DNA from: Deltaproteobacteria bacterium
Lineage (GTDB): Bacteria > Myxococcota > B64-G9
DNA length: 38,782 nt
Direction of reading: 5' to 3'
NCBI GenBank assembly: GCA_019314375.1
Contig: JAFCZJ010000068.1
Coordinates: 1-38,782, forward strand
In this document: positions 9,358 to 17,830 of the stretch, in pieces
Numbering within the stretch: position 1 is the first letter of the stretch
Layout: every line of letters begins with the position of its first letter
Notes under the pieces: generated by a model
What the model was told of the DNA's origin: nothing
The model's input: only the letters and a program-made list of their open reading frames with translations
The model's database searches: none
Position numbers and translations under genes: made by a program

Positions 9358-9858
9358 TCAGCCCTTCTCTTTGTCTGCCTTAACCGCCTCGGGCGGATCA
9401 AAAACATGGGACCCGAAGTCCGGGGCGCGGAAATGCAGCTTGCCTGAATCCATGTAGACTTCGGCTTTGAATTTGTCTTTCACCTGGAAGCTCTTTGGGT
9501 AGCCCACGGTCTCCGAGCTGCCTTTCTTGGTGACTTTTACCTTCAAAATATAAGGCGCGGCCTTGGTGCCCTCGCCCTTTTTGATTTTGAATTTACCTTT
9601 CAGCCAACGCCGGCCTGAATCCTTGGATTGCTCCCCCGCCGAGAAGCTGAGCTTTCCCTGTTCCAAAGTGACCCGGCTCCAGTTGTTGGGCACCTTGTGC
9701 CCTTTGCGGGGATACCTGGTGTGGCTCCATGCATTGATAAATTCTTTCGGCAATTTCATCTGCTCTCCCGGGGGCTCGACATCGGCTCCTGATGATGACT
9801 TGCAAGCCAAAACAGGCAAGATAAACATGAAGGACAAAGCAAGGCACAAGCTGCGCAT
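9358..9858 (-). CDS. Small basic lipoprotein, unknown function
   Basis: 166 residues. AAGGAG lies 7 nt before the ATG. Signal peptide with lipobox LPVLAC (Cys19) and Lys at +2. The mature part is rich in Lys and Gly and appears to be mostly beta strands (for example LKVKVTKKGSSETV). No family recognised. It is the first gene of a two-gene operon with the propeller lipoprotein, which suggests they act in the same envelope compartment. Confidence 0.8.
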   Translation of the reverse strand: MRSLCLALSFMFILPVLACKSSSGADVEPPGEQMKLPKEFINAWSHTRYPRKGHKVPNNWSRVTLEQGKLSFSAGEQSKDSGRRWLKGKFKIKKGEGTKAAPYILKVKVTKKGSSETVGYPKSFQVKDKFKAEVYMDSGKLHFRAPDFGSHVFDPPEAVKADKEKG

Positions 9859-9990
9859 TTCAACTCCTTAGATTTCGCTGAATCCAAAATAAGTCAATAT
9901 ACTGCCACACTTTGAAAACACGCTGAAAAATAATTCACGCATCCCAAGACCTGCCTACCAGTCCCTGTTGGCCTGTGACATACTATCCCC

Positions 9991-12321
9991 ATGCGAACCA
10001 TGACCCTGATCCTATTTTGCGCCGCCTTGCTCATCCTCCAAGGCTGCGGTGACTCCGCACCCGGCACCGATGCGGGCACTGAAGACGCGGCTCAGGAAGA
10101 CGCGGGTCTCGAAGACGCAGGCACTGAAGATGCAGGCATTGAAGACGCAGGCACTGAAGATGCAGGCATTGAAGACGCAGGCACTGAAGATGCGGACATT
10201 GAAGACGCAGGCACTGAAGATGCGGGCATTGAAGACGCAGGCACCGAAGATGCAGGCACCGAAGATGCGGGCACCGAAGATGCAGGCGCTGAAGATGCAG
10301 GCGGCGAAGATGCAGGCGGCGAAGATGCAAGCGCTGAAGATGCAGGCTCTGATGATGCCGGCATTGAAGACGCCGGGGCCGATGAAGATCCGGGCCCGAC
10401 GAACCACATCTTGGGCTACGCTTGTATCGAGGGTGATCAGGGCCGACCCAAGGGCGGCGGCGAGGGCTACGATGCTTGGCTTGCCAGCTCGGGCGACAAC
10501 ACCACCTTCGTCCAAAACAAAGCCGAATTGCTCCAGGCCCTGGCCCAGGCCACCCCCGGCGAGATTGTCTATGTGGACGACAACGCCGTCATCGATCTGA
10601 GCCTTGAACGAGACCATCAAATCGAAATCACGGACGGGGTGACCCTGGCTTCGGGTCGCGGGCGGGGCGGCTCTTTGGGTGCCCTGCTCTACACGGAGGA
10701 TCACGACACCCAGGTCTATGGTGCCAGGGCGCTTTTCGTCATCACGGGCTCGGGAGCCCGGGTGACGGGCCTGCGCATCCGGGGGCCGGATCAGGAAGTG
10801 GGCGAGACCTACGACTCCCCCCTGGCCGTCGGCATACGCACCCCCTACGCCACCACCATCGACCACACGGTCGTGGAAATCGACAACTGCGAATTGTTCG
10901 GCTGGACCATCGGGGCCGTCGAGATCGGCGGCACGGACCGCGCCATGGTGCATCACAATTACTTCCATCACAACAGGCGCGCGGGCCTGGGCTACGGCGT
11001 GGTCTTGAGCTACGCCTACCCCGTCATCGGTGCCAACATATTCGATCACAACCGCCACGCCATCGCGTCCACGGGCTACCCCACAAGCAGCTACGAGGCC
11101 TGCCACAATCTGGTCCTGGCCCACGCCACCTCCTTCGGCTTCGACATGCACGGCGGCTTTGACAAAGGCTTCTACCCGGACACGGCAGGCTCCACCATCC
11201 TCATCCACGACAACATCTTCTTAGCGGCCGGCGTCGACGGCGTGGGCATCCGCGGCGTGCCGGACACGGAAGCCCACATCGAAAACAACCGCTTCGTCCA
11301 CAACTCAAGCCACGACTTCCCCTCCGCCATCTGGCAGCGACTTTGGCCGGAGGCCCCGGACTGCCTGTACACCGGCGGTTGCGTGCTCAACGACTGGGCA
11401 GGTCACCCGGGTTATTTCTGGATGGAAGACAGAGACACCTGCCGGGAGGCTTGCAGCCCCTACATCAAACTCAGAAATCCCTCGGGCCTGGTGGACATCA
11501 GCTGCTCGGGCAACAGCTTTGGACAAGCCCACCTGCCGGCCTGGTTCGCCGCCTTCGGCGGAAGCACTTATTGGCAGTTTCGGGACTTCGCCTCCATCGC
11601 GCCACAGAACATGCTCTTCGGGGACTTGGACGGAGACGGCAGGCAGGACGGCTTCGTGGCATCGGGGGGCACCTGGTATCTGTATCCAGGCCTCAAGCTG
11701 CCGGCCCAAACAATCAACAGCTCCTCGGCGGCCCAGGCGGACTTGGGCCTTGCGGATTTTGACGGCGACGGACAGGCCGACGTGTTTTATGCCGACGGCA
11801 GCACCTGGCGCGTATCCTGGTCCGGCACCTCCGGCTGGGCCAACCTGAACACCTCGGCCCTGCCGCAGGCCTCCTTGCATCTGGCGGACTTCAACGGAGA
11901 CGGACAAGCCGATGTCTTCCGCGCCAACGGCAGCGACTGGCGAGTCGTCTGGTCCGGCACAAATGCCTGGCAGGTCCTCAACAACATGACAGAGCCGCAA
12001 GCTGAACTCCTCTTCGGGGATTTCAATGGCGATGGCGCCACCGACGTCTTTCATGCAAACGGCTCAAACTGGCGGGTTTCCTGGTCGGGAAGCAGCGCCT
12101 GGGCAAACATCAACACCTCTGGCATCACGGAAGTCGCCGTGGCCGACCTGAACGGAGACGGCCAAGCCGACATCTTTCGCGCCAACGGCACCACCTGGAC
12201 CGTATCCTGGTCGGGCACATCCGGCTGGCAAACCCTGCAAAACCTGCCCGAAACCATGAACACTTTGCGATTCGCCGACGTCAACGGCGACGGAAGCGAC
12301 GACATCCTGAGCCTGAGATAG
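9991..12321 (+). CDS. Lipoprotein with DAG-repeat linker, right-handed beta-helix (pectate-lyase-like) and VCBS/FG-GAP repeats
   Basis: 776 residues. Lipobox LQGC (Cys19). Residues 26-130 are a 5-residue repeat (DAGTE and variants) forming an acidic linker. Residues about 165-510 read as a right-handed parallel beta-helix: VTLASGRGRGG, VVEIDNCELFGWTIGAVEIGG, MVHHNYFHHN and IHDNIFL are typical coils of pectate lyase/polysaccharide lyase folds. From about 541 to the end six DxNGDGxxD-type repeats (such as ADFNGDGQADVFRANGS) form a VCBS/FG-GAP calcium-binding propeller. The likely role is binding or cleaving a polysaccharide at the cell surface; the catalytic Arg/Lys set cannot be assigned by eye. 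There is no clear ribosome site; TACTAT lies only 4 nt before the ATG. Confidence 0.85.
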   Translation: MRTMTLILFCAALLILQGCGDSAPGTDAGTEDAAQEDAGLEDAGTEDAGIEDAGTEDAGIEDAGTEDADIEDAGTEDAGIEDAGTEDAGTEDAGTEDAGAEDAGGEDAGGEDASAEDAGSDDAGIEDAGADEDPGPTNHILGYACIEGDQGRPKGGGEGYDAWLASSGDNTTFVQNKAELLQALAQATPGEIVYVDDNAVIDLSLERDHQIEITDGVTLASGRGRGGSLGALLYTEDHDTQVYGARALFVITGSGARVTGLRIRGPDQEVGETYDSPLAVGIRTPYATTIDHTVVEIDNCELFGWTIGAVEIGGTDRAMVHHNYFHHNRRAGLGYGVVLSYAYPVIGANIFDHNRHAIASTGYPTSSYEACHNLVLAHATSFGFDMHGGFDKGFYPDTAGSTILIHDNIFLAAGVDGVGIRGVPDTEAHIENNRFVHNSSHDFPSAIWQRLWPEAPDCLYTGGCVLNDWAGHPGYFWMEDRDTCREACSPYIKLRNPSGLVDISCSGNSFGQAHLPAWFAAFGGSTYWQFRDFASIAPQNMLFGDLDGDGRQDGFVASGGTWYLYPGLKLPAQTINSSSAAQADLGLADFDGDGQADVFYADGSTWRVSWSGTSGWANLNTSALPQASLHLADFNGDGQADVFRANGSDWRVVWSGTNAWQVLNNMTEPQAELLFGDFNGDGATDVFHANGSNWRVSWSGSSAWANINTSGITEVAVADLNGDGQADIFRANGTTWTVSWSGTSGWQTLQNLPETMNTLRFADVNGDGSDDILSLR
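10066..10380 (+). repeat. Coding minisatellite, 15-bp unit (DAGTE-type)
   Basis: About 21 tandem copies of a 15-bp unit (GACGCAGGCACTGAA and variants), some arranged as 30-bp pairs alternating Thr and Ile, encode residues 26-130. Because the unit is a multiple of three, slippage would change linker length without breaking the frame. Confidence 0.92.
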
Positions 12322-12337
12322 GGAAAACAACAACCCC

Positions 12338-12580
12338 ATGAGACGACCAAGAAATTTCTACGAACCCGGCCCGAAAGAGCCGCCCTGGCAATGCGGCCTG
12401 CCGGGCGGCAAGCTGGATTGCATCGTCGACTGGGGCCGAGAGATGGGCGACAGTTACAATAGCATCCTCATCGTCAAACGCACCGGCGGCCAGGTTCTTG
12501 ATCTCTACGACACACCCTTCGATGCGGTGGCCGTACGACGGGATACCAGCGCGGACCCTCCTTTTTTGTTTGCCGATTGA
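12338..12580 (+). CDS. Small hypothetical protein
   Basis: 80 residues, starting 16 bp after the beta-helix lipoprotein gene. The sequence is soluble in character, with a Pro-rich start (NFYEPGPKEPPWQCGLPGG), two Cys and a C-terminal part of predicted strands (SILIVKRTGGQVLDLYDTPF). No signal peptide, no membrane segment and no family recognised. The ribosome site is poor (AGGGA 13 nt upstream), so expression may depend on the gene in front. Codon use looks like that of the neighbours. Real gene status is likely but not certain. Confidence 0.5.
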   Translation: MRRPRNFYEPGPKEPPWQCGLPGGKLDCIVDWGREMGDSYNSILIVKRTGGQVLDLYDTPFDAVAVRRDTSADPPFLFAD

Positions 12581-12627
12581 CAGCCCTCCGATGGCTTGCT
12601 CTTATCGGGCCACCAGGAGAAAAGTTC

Positions 12628-13308
12628 TTGAAAAAACCAGTCCTCATCGTGTTGCTATTCGCCATGCTGCCCAGCCTTATCGCCCAGGCCGCAGACGGAC
12701 ACGAATTCCAACTCTGGACCGAAGCCGGCCTGCGCTACAAGCTCTCAAAAAACTTACGGCTGGGCTTTGATCAGCATTTTCGCTTTGACAAAGACGCAAG
12801 CGAAGTCGAAAGCATCATGCCTGAGCTCTACCTGACTTATCGGGTCATCAAGCGCTTGCGCATCCGACTTGGTTATCGCTTCATGGCCCTGCCCGTCACC
12901 AGCCAGGAAGACGCCTACTGCGACACCGCCCACCGATTCTATGCCGATCTGCGCTATCGCTACCGGGCCAAGCCCTTTCGCATCCGGGCACGATTGCGCT
13001 ATCAAGAACAATTCGGTTGGCCCTGGGACGAGGATGGGGACATCCAGGCTCGACACACTTTCAGACAGAAACTTTTCTTCTCTGTCTCAACCCCCTTGGG
13101 CCTGGAACCCTTCGTTGCCGGTGAACTGTTTCTGCGCTTCGGCGATCCAGACGGGGTCTTACACAAGTGGCGCGGCAGCCTGGGTCTGAGCTACGAACTA
13201 GACAGGCATGAGCTTTCAATCTTCTATCGCGCCGAGGGCATGTTGGACGACGACACAGACCCCCTCTATCACATCCTGGGCCTTGCTTACTCGGTCAGGC
13301 TCAACTGA
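12628..13308 (+). CDS. DUF2490-like outer-membrane beta-barrel protein
   Basis: I choose the TTG at 12628, because AGGAG lies 8 nt upstream and a clean signal peptide follows (MKKPVLIVLLFAMLPSLIAQA); the frame could be extended to 12577 but that would hide it. 226 residues. The mature part alternates polar and aromatic residues in pairs of strands (LRIRLGYRFMALPV, FYADLRYRYRAKPFRIRARLRYQEQF) and ends with an aromatic/hydrophobic strand (HILGLAYSVRLN), as in small outer-membrane barrels of the DUF2490 type. No transport substrate can be inferred. It is followed 11 bp later by a second, larger barrel candidate. Confidence 0.75.
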   Translation: MKKPVLIVLLFAMLPSLIAQAADGHEFQLWTEAGLRYKLSKNLRLGFDQHFRFDKDASEVESIMPELYLTYRVIKRLRIRLGYRFMALPVTSQEDAYCDTAHRFYADLRYRYRAKPFRIRARLRYQEQFGWPWDEDGDIQARHTFRQKLFFSVSTPLGLEPFVAGELFLRFGDPDGVLHKWRGSLGLSYELDRHELSIFYRAEGMLDDDTDPLYHILGLAYSVRLN

Positions 13309-13319
13309 CGAGAATCCAC

Positions 13320-14408
13320 ATGCTCCGCTTTCTTTCAATTGCGATTTGTCTGACCCTGTTGCTCATGAGCCGGCCGTCCGCGTCGGCCGAGTCCAACGCC
13401 AAATCCTGGCTGCTTGAGCACACGCGCCTTCAGGCCCTTTGGTACATGCACTACCTTTGGGGCGAGGACGCGGACGGTCCCTACAATCGATTCAGCATCA
13501 CCCGTGGCTATACGACTTTTCGCTTCACGCCCACCGCATGGTTCGAGGCCCGCTCCACCATCGATCTCTACGAAGACGACGACGGCTGGGCACTTCGCCT
13601 CAAGTACCTTTATGGTCGCCTGCGCTGGCCCTTGGAGACAGCCATCATCAGCGACCCCGGCCTGGAGTTCGGCCTGGTGCACACGCCCTGGTTCGACTTC
13701 GAAGGCAAGGTCAACCACTACCGAATCGTTGATAATTTCTTTCTGGATCGCCACGGCCTGCTGCAGTCGGCGGACCTCGGACTTCAAGTTTCAGGCCTCA
13801 TCGGTCGAAAGCTGACAAAAGAAGGAAACTACGGCATGAGGCCGCACCACGCCGGCACCTGGGGCAGTTTCGCCCTGGGCGTTTACAACGGCTCCGGCTA
13901 CAAGCGCAATGAGGCCAACCAAAACAAGGTCTTCATGGGCAGACTGACCTTGCGCCCAATCGGGCCCTGGATGCCTGGTTTGCAAGCTTCCTATTTGTTC
14001 GTGGGCGGCAAGGGCAATGTGGAAAGCGAGCCCGACTGGCTGGTCCACGATTTGCTGCTGTCCTTCGAGCACCCATTTTTCCTGGTGGCCCTGCAGGGTG
14101 CCAAGGGCCGAGGCGACATCGCCGGTGAACGAATCGACAGCCAGGGCCAGGCACTGCCGTTTCTGGGCGCATCCGCCTTCGTCGAACTCAAACTGCCCTG
14201 TATCCACACCAGTCTTTTCGGCCAATTCGACTGGTTCCGCTGGGACACGGAGACCGGTCATGAACGAAGCGATCGCTTCGTTGTGGGTGCAGCCTATTAT
14301 TTCTACAGGGCCTGTGCCGTGGTCATCGACTTTGATCGGGAGCGCTTTCTTGAGCCCGTCGCCCCCGCCGCCTGGTCGACCAAACTGAGCCTGCAGATCG
14401 CCTTGTGA
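13320..14408 (+). CDS. Porin-like outer-membrane beta-barrel protein
   Basis: 362 residues with a signal peptide ending SASA (about residue 23). The sequence is a series of amphipathic strands with aromatic girdles (YNRFSITRGYTTFRFTPTAWFEARSTIDL, WALRLKYLYGRLRWPL, DRFVVGAAYYFYRACAVVIDFDRERF). It resembles phosphate-selective or OprP/OprO-like porins in general layout, with long loops rich in Gly and Asn. The family assignment is tentative; the beta-barrel nature is better supported. It probably forms an operon with the DUF2490-like gene 11 bp upstream; the YigZ-like gene follows 13 bp later. Confidence 0.7.
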   Translation: MLRFLSIAICLTLLLMSRPSASAESNAKSWLLEHTRLQALWYMHYLWGEDADGPYNRFSITRGYTTFRFTPTAWFEARSTIDLYEDDDGWALRLKYLYGRLRWPLETAIISDPGLEFGLVHTPWFDFEGKVNHYRIVDNFFLDRHGLLQSADLGLQVSGLIGRKLTKEGNYGMRPHHAGTWGSFALGVYNGSGYKRNEANQNKVFMGRLTLRPIGPWMPGLQASYLFVGGKGNVESEPDWLVHDLLLSFEHPFFLVALQGAKGRGDIAGERIDSQGQALPFLGASAFVELKLPCIHTSLFGQFDWFRWDTETGHERSDRFVVGAAYYFYRACAVVIDFDRERFLEPVAPAAWSTKLSLQIAL

Positions 14409-14421
14409 GACGGAGAGCTAC

Positions 14422-14997
14422 TTGCGCACCCTATCCCGCGAACATGAGTACGCCGAAGAGATCAAGAAAAGCCGCTTCATCTGCCGCGCCGCGCCGGTCG
14501 AGTCTCCCGAGCAAGCCATGGACTTTCTGAAGCGGGTGAGCGAGCCCAAGGCCACCCACAACTGCTGGGCCTACCTCATCGGCGAAGCCCATCGTTTTTC
14601 CGACGACGGAGAGCCGGGGGGCACAGCCGGCCGGCCCATGCTGGGGGCCCTTGAAAAGTCGGGCTTGGACCAGCTGATGGTCGTGGTGACCCGCTACTAC
14701 GGCGGCATCAAGTTGGGGGCCGGCGGCCTGGCCCGAGCCTACGGCGGCGCGGTGGCCCACTGCTTACAAGAAGCGCCCCAGTTGGAGATTCACGCACAGG
14801 TCAAGCTGCAGCTGCACATCCCCTTTGCGCACCTGGGCGCGGCCCAGGTCTTGCTGGACAAATTTCAAGCGAGACGAGGCGTCGAACAATATGGCAACGA
14901 AGGACTCCTGCTGGATGTGGAGATTGAGGCCCGGGTCCAAAAGGAACTGCTTCGCGCCTTACAAGATGCTTCCAGCGGGCAAATCACCGCCGAATAG
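14422..14997 (+). CDS. yigZ: YigZ/IMPACT family protein
   Basis: 191 residues from a TTG start with GGAG 7 nt upstream. The N-terminal IMPACT (UPF0029) domain is clear: KKSRFI near 15, ATHNCWAY, FSDDGEPGGTAGRPML and VTRYYGGIKLGAGGLARAYGGA. A DUF1949-like C-terminal domain follows from about 130. The family is cytoplasmic and widely conserved; eukaryotic IMPACT affects GCN2 signalling, while the bacterial role is unsettled. It overlaps the convergent radical SAM gene by 14 bp. Function here is probably housekeeping and unrelated to the barrel genes in front. Confidence 0.93.
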   Translation: MRTLSREHEYAEEIKKSRFICRAAPVESPEQAMDFLKRVSEPKATHNCWAYLIGEAHRFSDDGEPGGTAGRPMLGALEKSGLDQLMVVVTRYYGGIKLGAGGLARAYGGAVAHCLQEAPQLEIHAQVKLQLHIPFAHLGAAQVLLDKFQARRGVEQYGNEGLLLDVEIEARVQKELLRALQDASSGQITAE

Positions 14998-15898
14998 CCT
15001 CGTCCAATGCCCTGCAGCCGCCCTTGATGGGCGAAAACGACATCAAGCCTTTGCGAATCCCGACAAAAGACGTCTCGGGCATCCGGCCCAGGACACGCGG
15101 AAGACGCCTGCAAGCATAGACCGAACCGTCCGGCATCAAGGCCATGCTGCCTCCCCCCAACTCACAAGCCGCCGCGCAAAATTCGATGCCGCCATCGGCT
15201 GCCCTCTTTATCCACACAGCCCGAACCCATTCCAATTCCCGCGGGTCAAGGTCCAAGCCCGCCGATTGGGCCAATCGCCTCAAGGCGCTTTGCCAGGCCG
15301 CCTCATCAATGGGACCGGGCGCAAGGTGTCGACCCGCGCCCAGGGGGACAAAACGCTCCAGCAAAAGACCGTCCAAGCCCTGCTCACAAACCCAAGGCCA
15401 GCAAGAATCCAGTCCATGCAGATTGTGCGCGCCCAAAGTCACCATGGCCACCAGGGGTCGCTTCAGCTTCCGAAAGTGCTCTAAGTTTTCTTCCACGCGA
15501 CGAAACATGCCGGCCCCGCGCACGGCATCGTTCAATTCGGCTTGACCTGCCTCCACGGAAATCTTTACCGCCGTCAACTTGCGACATCGTCCCAAAGACT
15601 CAAAAACGGGGCCCTCTATCAGGGTTCCATTGGTGATGATTTGCAGCTCTTGAACATCGGGGCAGTGGTCCAAGGCTTCAAGCAAAAGAGGCAAGCCCTC
15701 CAACAAAAGGGGCTCACCACCGGTCAAGTTGATGGACAGGCCTTCTCCCTTGGCCAGACCCAGACGAATATGCTCCAAAAGTTCAATCCAAAAAGACGCA
15801 TCCCGCTCACGTGCGGCGGAATGATCTTCCTGGTAACAGTGTCGGCAGCGCAGGTTGCAACGATCGCTCAGATGCCACTGAAAGGAAAAGGGGTCCAC
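14984..15898 (-). CDS. Radical SAM protein with partial SPASM/twitch-like C-terminus
   Basis: 304 residues. CNLRCRHC (Cys14, Cys18, Cys21) is the classic Cx3Cx2C that binds the 4Fe-4S cluster and S-adenosylmethionine; LTGGEPLL is the SAM-binding GGEP motif. Near the C-terminus CELGG...PDGSVYAC fits the first SPASM half (Cys, a stretch, Gly-x4-Cys), but the usual second group of cysteines is reduced to one (GGCRAL), with the protein ending a few residues later. SPASM enzymes commonly modify peptides or proteins. It starts 2 bp after the stop of the C11 protease lipoprotein, so the two are co-transcribed. The start is the ATG opening MDPFSFQWHL. The substrate is unknown. Confidence 0.88.
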   Translation of the reverse strand: MDPFSFQWHLSDRCNLRCRHCYQEDHSAARERDASFWIELLEHIRLGLAKGEGLSINLTGGEPLLLEGLPLLLEALDHCPDVQELQIITNGTLIEGPVFESLGRCRKLTAVKISVEAGQAELNDAVRGAGMFRRVEENLEHFRKLKRPLVAMVTLGAHNLHGLDSCWPWVCEQGLDGLLLERFVPLGAGRHLAPGPIDEAAWQSALRRLAQSAGLDLDPRELEWVRAVWIKRAADGGIEFCAAACELGGGSMALMPDGSVYACRRLPRVLGRMPETSFVGIRKGLMSFSPIKGGCRALDEAIRR

Positions 15899-15900
15899 GT

Positions 15901-17781
15901 CTACTCGCAGTAACGAGCCTCGATGTTCTCACAATTAAAGGTCAGGCGCACCGGGAAGGGGTCGGGGCCGTCGGCGGTCTTCTTCGTGAAGGGAATCTCC
16001 AAGGTGCCGGAGATAGACTGGCCGGGCTCGTAGAGCAACTCGTCCACTTCAAGTTCCAGTTCCTTCAGATCACTCAGAAAGCGCTCGCCCAAGAAACGAT
16101 GCCTGAGCAGCGCCTTGTCCACCACCAGAGCACCATCGACCAAGCCCGCCTCGAAGGAGAGCTCGGGCGGGTACTTGCACTCATCCACGCCCACGGGCTT
16201 GATGCAAGACCACTCTCGAGAGATGAGATAAAAACGATCGCCTTCCAACTCGCACTTCATCTTCAGATCTTCAAAAACGAAACCCGCCTCTTCGGCCGTC
16301 AGGGTCCCAGCGCCGAAATCCTTGAGAACGGCCTGTGAGTAACTGCGGTGATTGAGCAAGGCCACCAGGAAATCATCCCAATCCGAATCCTGGGCAAAAG
16401 CACTTCGGGCGTAACCATCGATGTCCAAACCATAGCCGCACAAATCGTTGGGCAAGAAAATACTGATCCCCGTCGCCTGCGGGTAAGCATCGGTCACCAG
16501 GTTGGCCAAGACAAGCTCGGGCCAGACCTCGGCCATCAAATCATCGATCGTGTCTCGCAAGGTTCGAAATCGTTCATCCCCGTCCCAATGCTGACCCAAT
16601 TCGGGCATCCGGCCGGCGCTGATGAGCGCCTCCCGTACATTGAGCAAGAAAACACCCACGTCCACCGAACGACCGCCAAAGACATAAGTGTAATCCCTGG
16701 CGCCGTAGACCAAGCCGGCCAGTTCCGCGTCATCGACCAAGAGCTCCGAAAGCAAACGCCCGATGTCGTCTAGGCGATTGCGCATCCGGATGGTGGCACC
16801 CGTGTCCACCGCCGCGAAGGTGATGCGCTCTGTTTCCGTGGCGCTGCCCCCGGGACCGTAAGATGTCCCGTAGTTCTCCAGCACGGCCTCGGCCAGGGCC
16901 CAAGGCCGCTGGGCGAAATAAATCGGCCGCTCGGTTAATGCCCGAATGATGGTGCCGTATGGCCAGCCCTGGCCCGGCTCGGTCTGCTCGCTGCCCAGCA
17001 AATAGTCCACCGTGTTGCGCAGGTCGTAGATGACTTCCACGGACTGCATCAGGCAGGCGTCCGAACCGTATATCACCAGGCGGTTGCGCCATTCGGGATC
17101 GGAAGGCTGCCTGGCCGTGGCCGAAATGCTGGCCAATGCGCGAGCCAATTTGTCGATGGTGATTTCCGAACCGTGGGAATTGTCCGGTGCGATGGAACGG
17201 AATACGTCACCATAGCCGTCGCCCCAGACCTCCTGGGCCCGATCCTCCAAAGAACGATCGTCGTCGCTGATGGACCAGCCGCCTCCATGGCCGCCGATGA
17301 CCAGCATGTAGTTTTCCGCGGGATAGCAGGTCACCGCCCACTGCCCAAAACCCGCCAGCGTACGCCAATCGCCGCTGTCCGGCTCGGTCTCCGAGTAACC
17401 CACCAGGGGTGATTCGATGTTTTCGAAATCCTCGCCCGGGCCGATGGCGTAACGCCAAACGCCCGGCTCCGAAGAACGGTCCAGTTGGACCAGCACGTTG
17501 ACGTTGGGTGAGCCGCGATGCCCCATTTCCATCTCGTTGATGTCCTCGACCAGCACCTTCTCCAAATTGTTGTCGCCCGCCGCATAGTGAATCAGCGTCC
17601 AGGCAGCCGGCGCTCCGTCCACCAACCTGGGCTTACCGCCCGGGCAGTCCTCGGGCAGCACGACGCCGCCTATATCATCGGCCTTGAAGTAGTCGGGCAG
17701 ATTGACATCCGGCACCACATCACTTCCTCCGGAACAAGCCGCAAGACTCAACATGAGCAACAAAGCGATCAGGCCCTTCAT
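15901..17781 (-). CDS. Clostripain-like C11-family cysteine protease, lipoprotein
   Basis: 626 residues from the ATG at 17781, chosen because AAGGAG lies 8 nt upstream and the lipobox LAAC (Cys16) then sits correctly; an upstream in-frame ATG at 17805 is unlikely. The C11 core is clear: WTLIHYAAGDNNLE near 61, the catalytic His in VIGGHGGGW (His165) and the catalytic Cys in YGSDACLM (Cys243). Clostripain-type enzymes cleave after basic residues and often self-process. The C-terminal third carries beta-rich segments of unknown use. The lipid anchor places it on the periplasmic or outer side of a membrane. It sits between a Cys-rich lipoprotein gene (49 bp upstream) and a radical SAM gene (2 bp downstream). 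Confidence 0.9.
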   Translation of the reverse strand: MKGLIALLLMLSLAACSGGSDVVPDVNLPDYFKADDIGGVVLPEDCPGGKPRLVDGAPAAWTLIHYAAGDNNLEKVLVEDINEMEMGHRGSPNVNVLVQLDRSSEPGVWRYAIGPGEDFENIESPLVGYSETEPDSGDWRTLAGFGQWAVTCYPAENYMLVIGGHGGGWSISDDDRSLEDRAQEVWGDGYGDVFRSIAPDNSHGSEITIDKLARALASISATARQPSDPEWRNRLVIYGSDACLMQSVEVIYDLRNTVDYLLGSEQTEPGQGWPYGTIIRALTERPIYFAQRPWALAEAVLENYGTSYGPGGSATETERITFAAVDTGATIRMRNRLDDIGRLLSELLVDDAELAGLVYGARDYTYVFGGRSVDVGVFLLNVREALISAGRMPELGQHWDGDERFRTLRDTIDDLMAEVWPELVLANLVTDAYPQATGISIFLPNDLCGYGLDIDGYARSAFAQDSDWDDFLVALLNHRSYSQAVLKDFGAGTLTAEEAGFVFEDLKMKCELEGDRFYLISREWSCIKPVGVDECKYPPELSFEAGLVDGALVVDKALLRHRFLGERFLSDLKELELEVDELLYEPGQSISGTLEIPFTKKTADGPDPFPVRLTFNCENIEARYCE

Positions 17782-17830
17782 GAAGCACTCCTTTGCAAGA
17801 AGCACAGAATAGAACCCAGGGGTCGAAAAA

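Noticed and set aside
10012-11208. Minus-strand open frame of 398 residues opposite the beta-helix lipoprotein
   Set aside because: It consists largely of the reverse of the DAG repeat (Ala/Cys/Ile runs) and has no start signals; it is a by-product of the repeat.
14984-15113. Frameshift removing the end of the radical SAM protein
   Set aside because: Neither alternative frame beyond the stop contains the missing SPASM cysteines, and the region belongs to the convergent YigZ gene.
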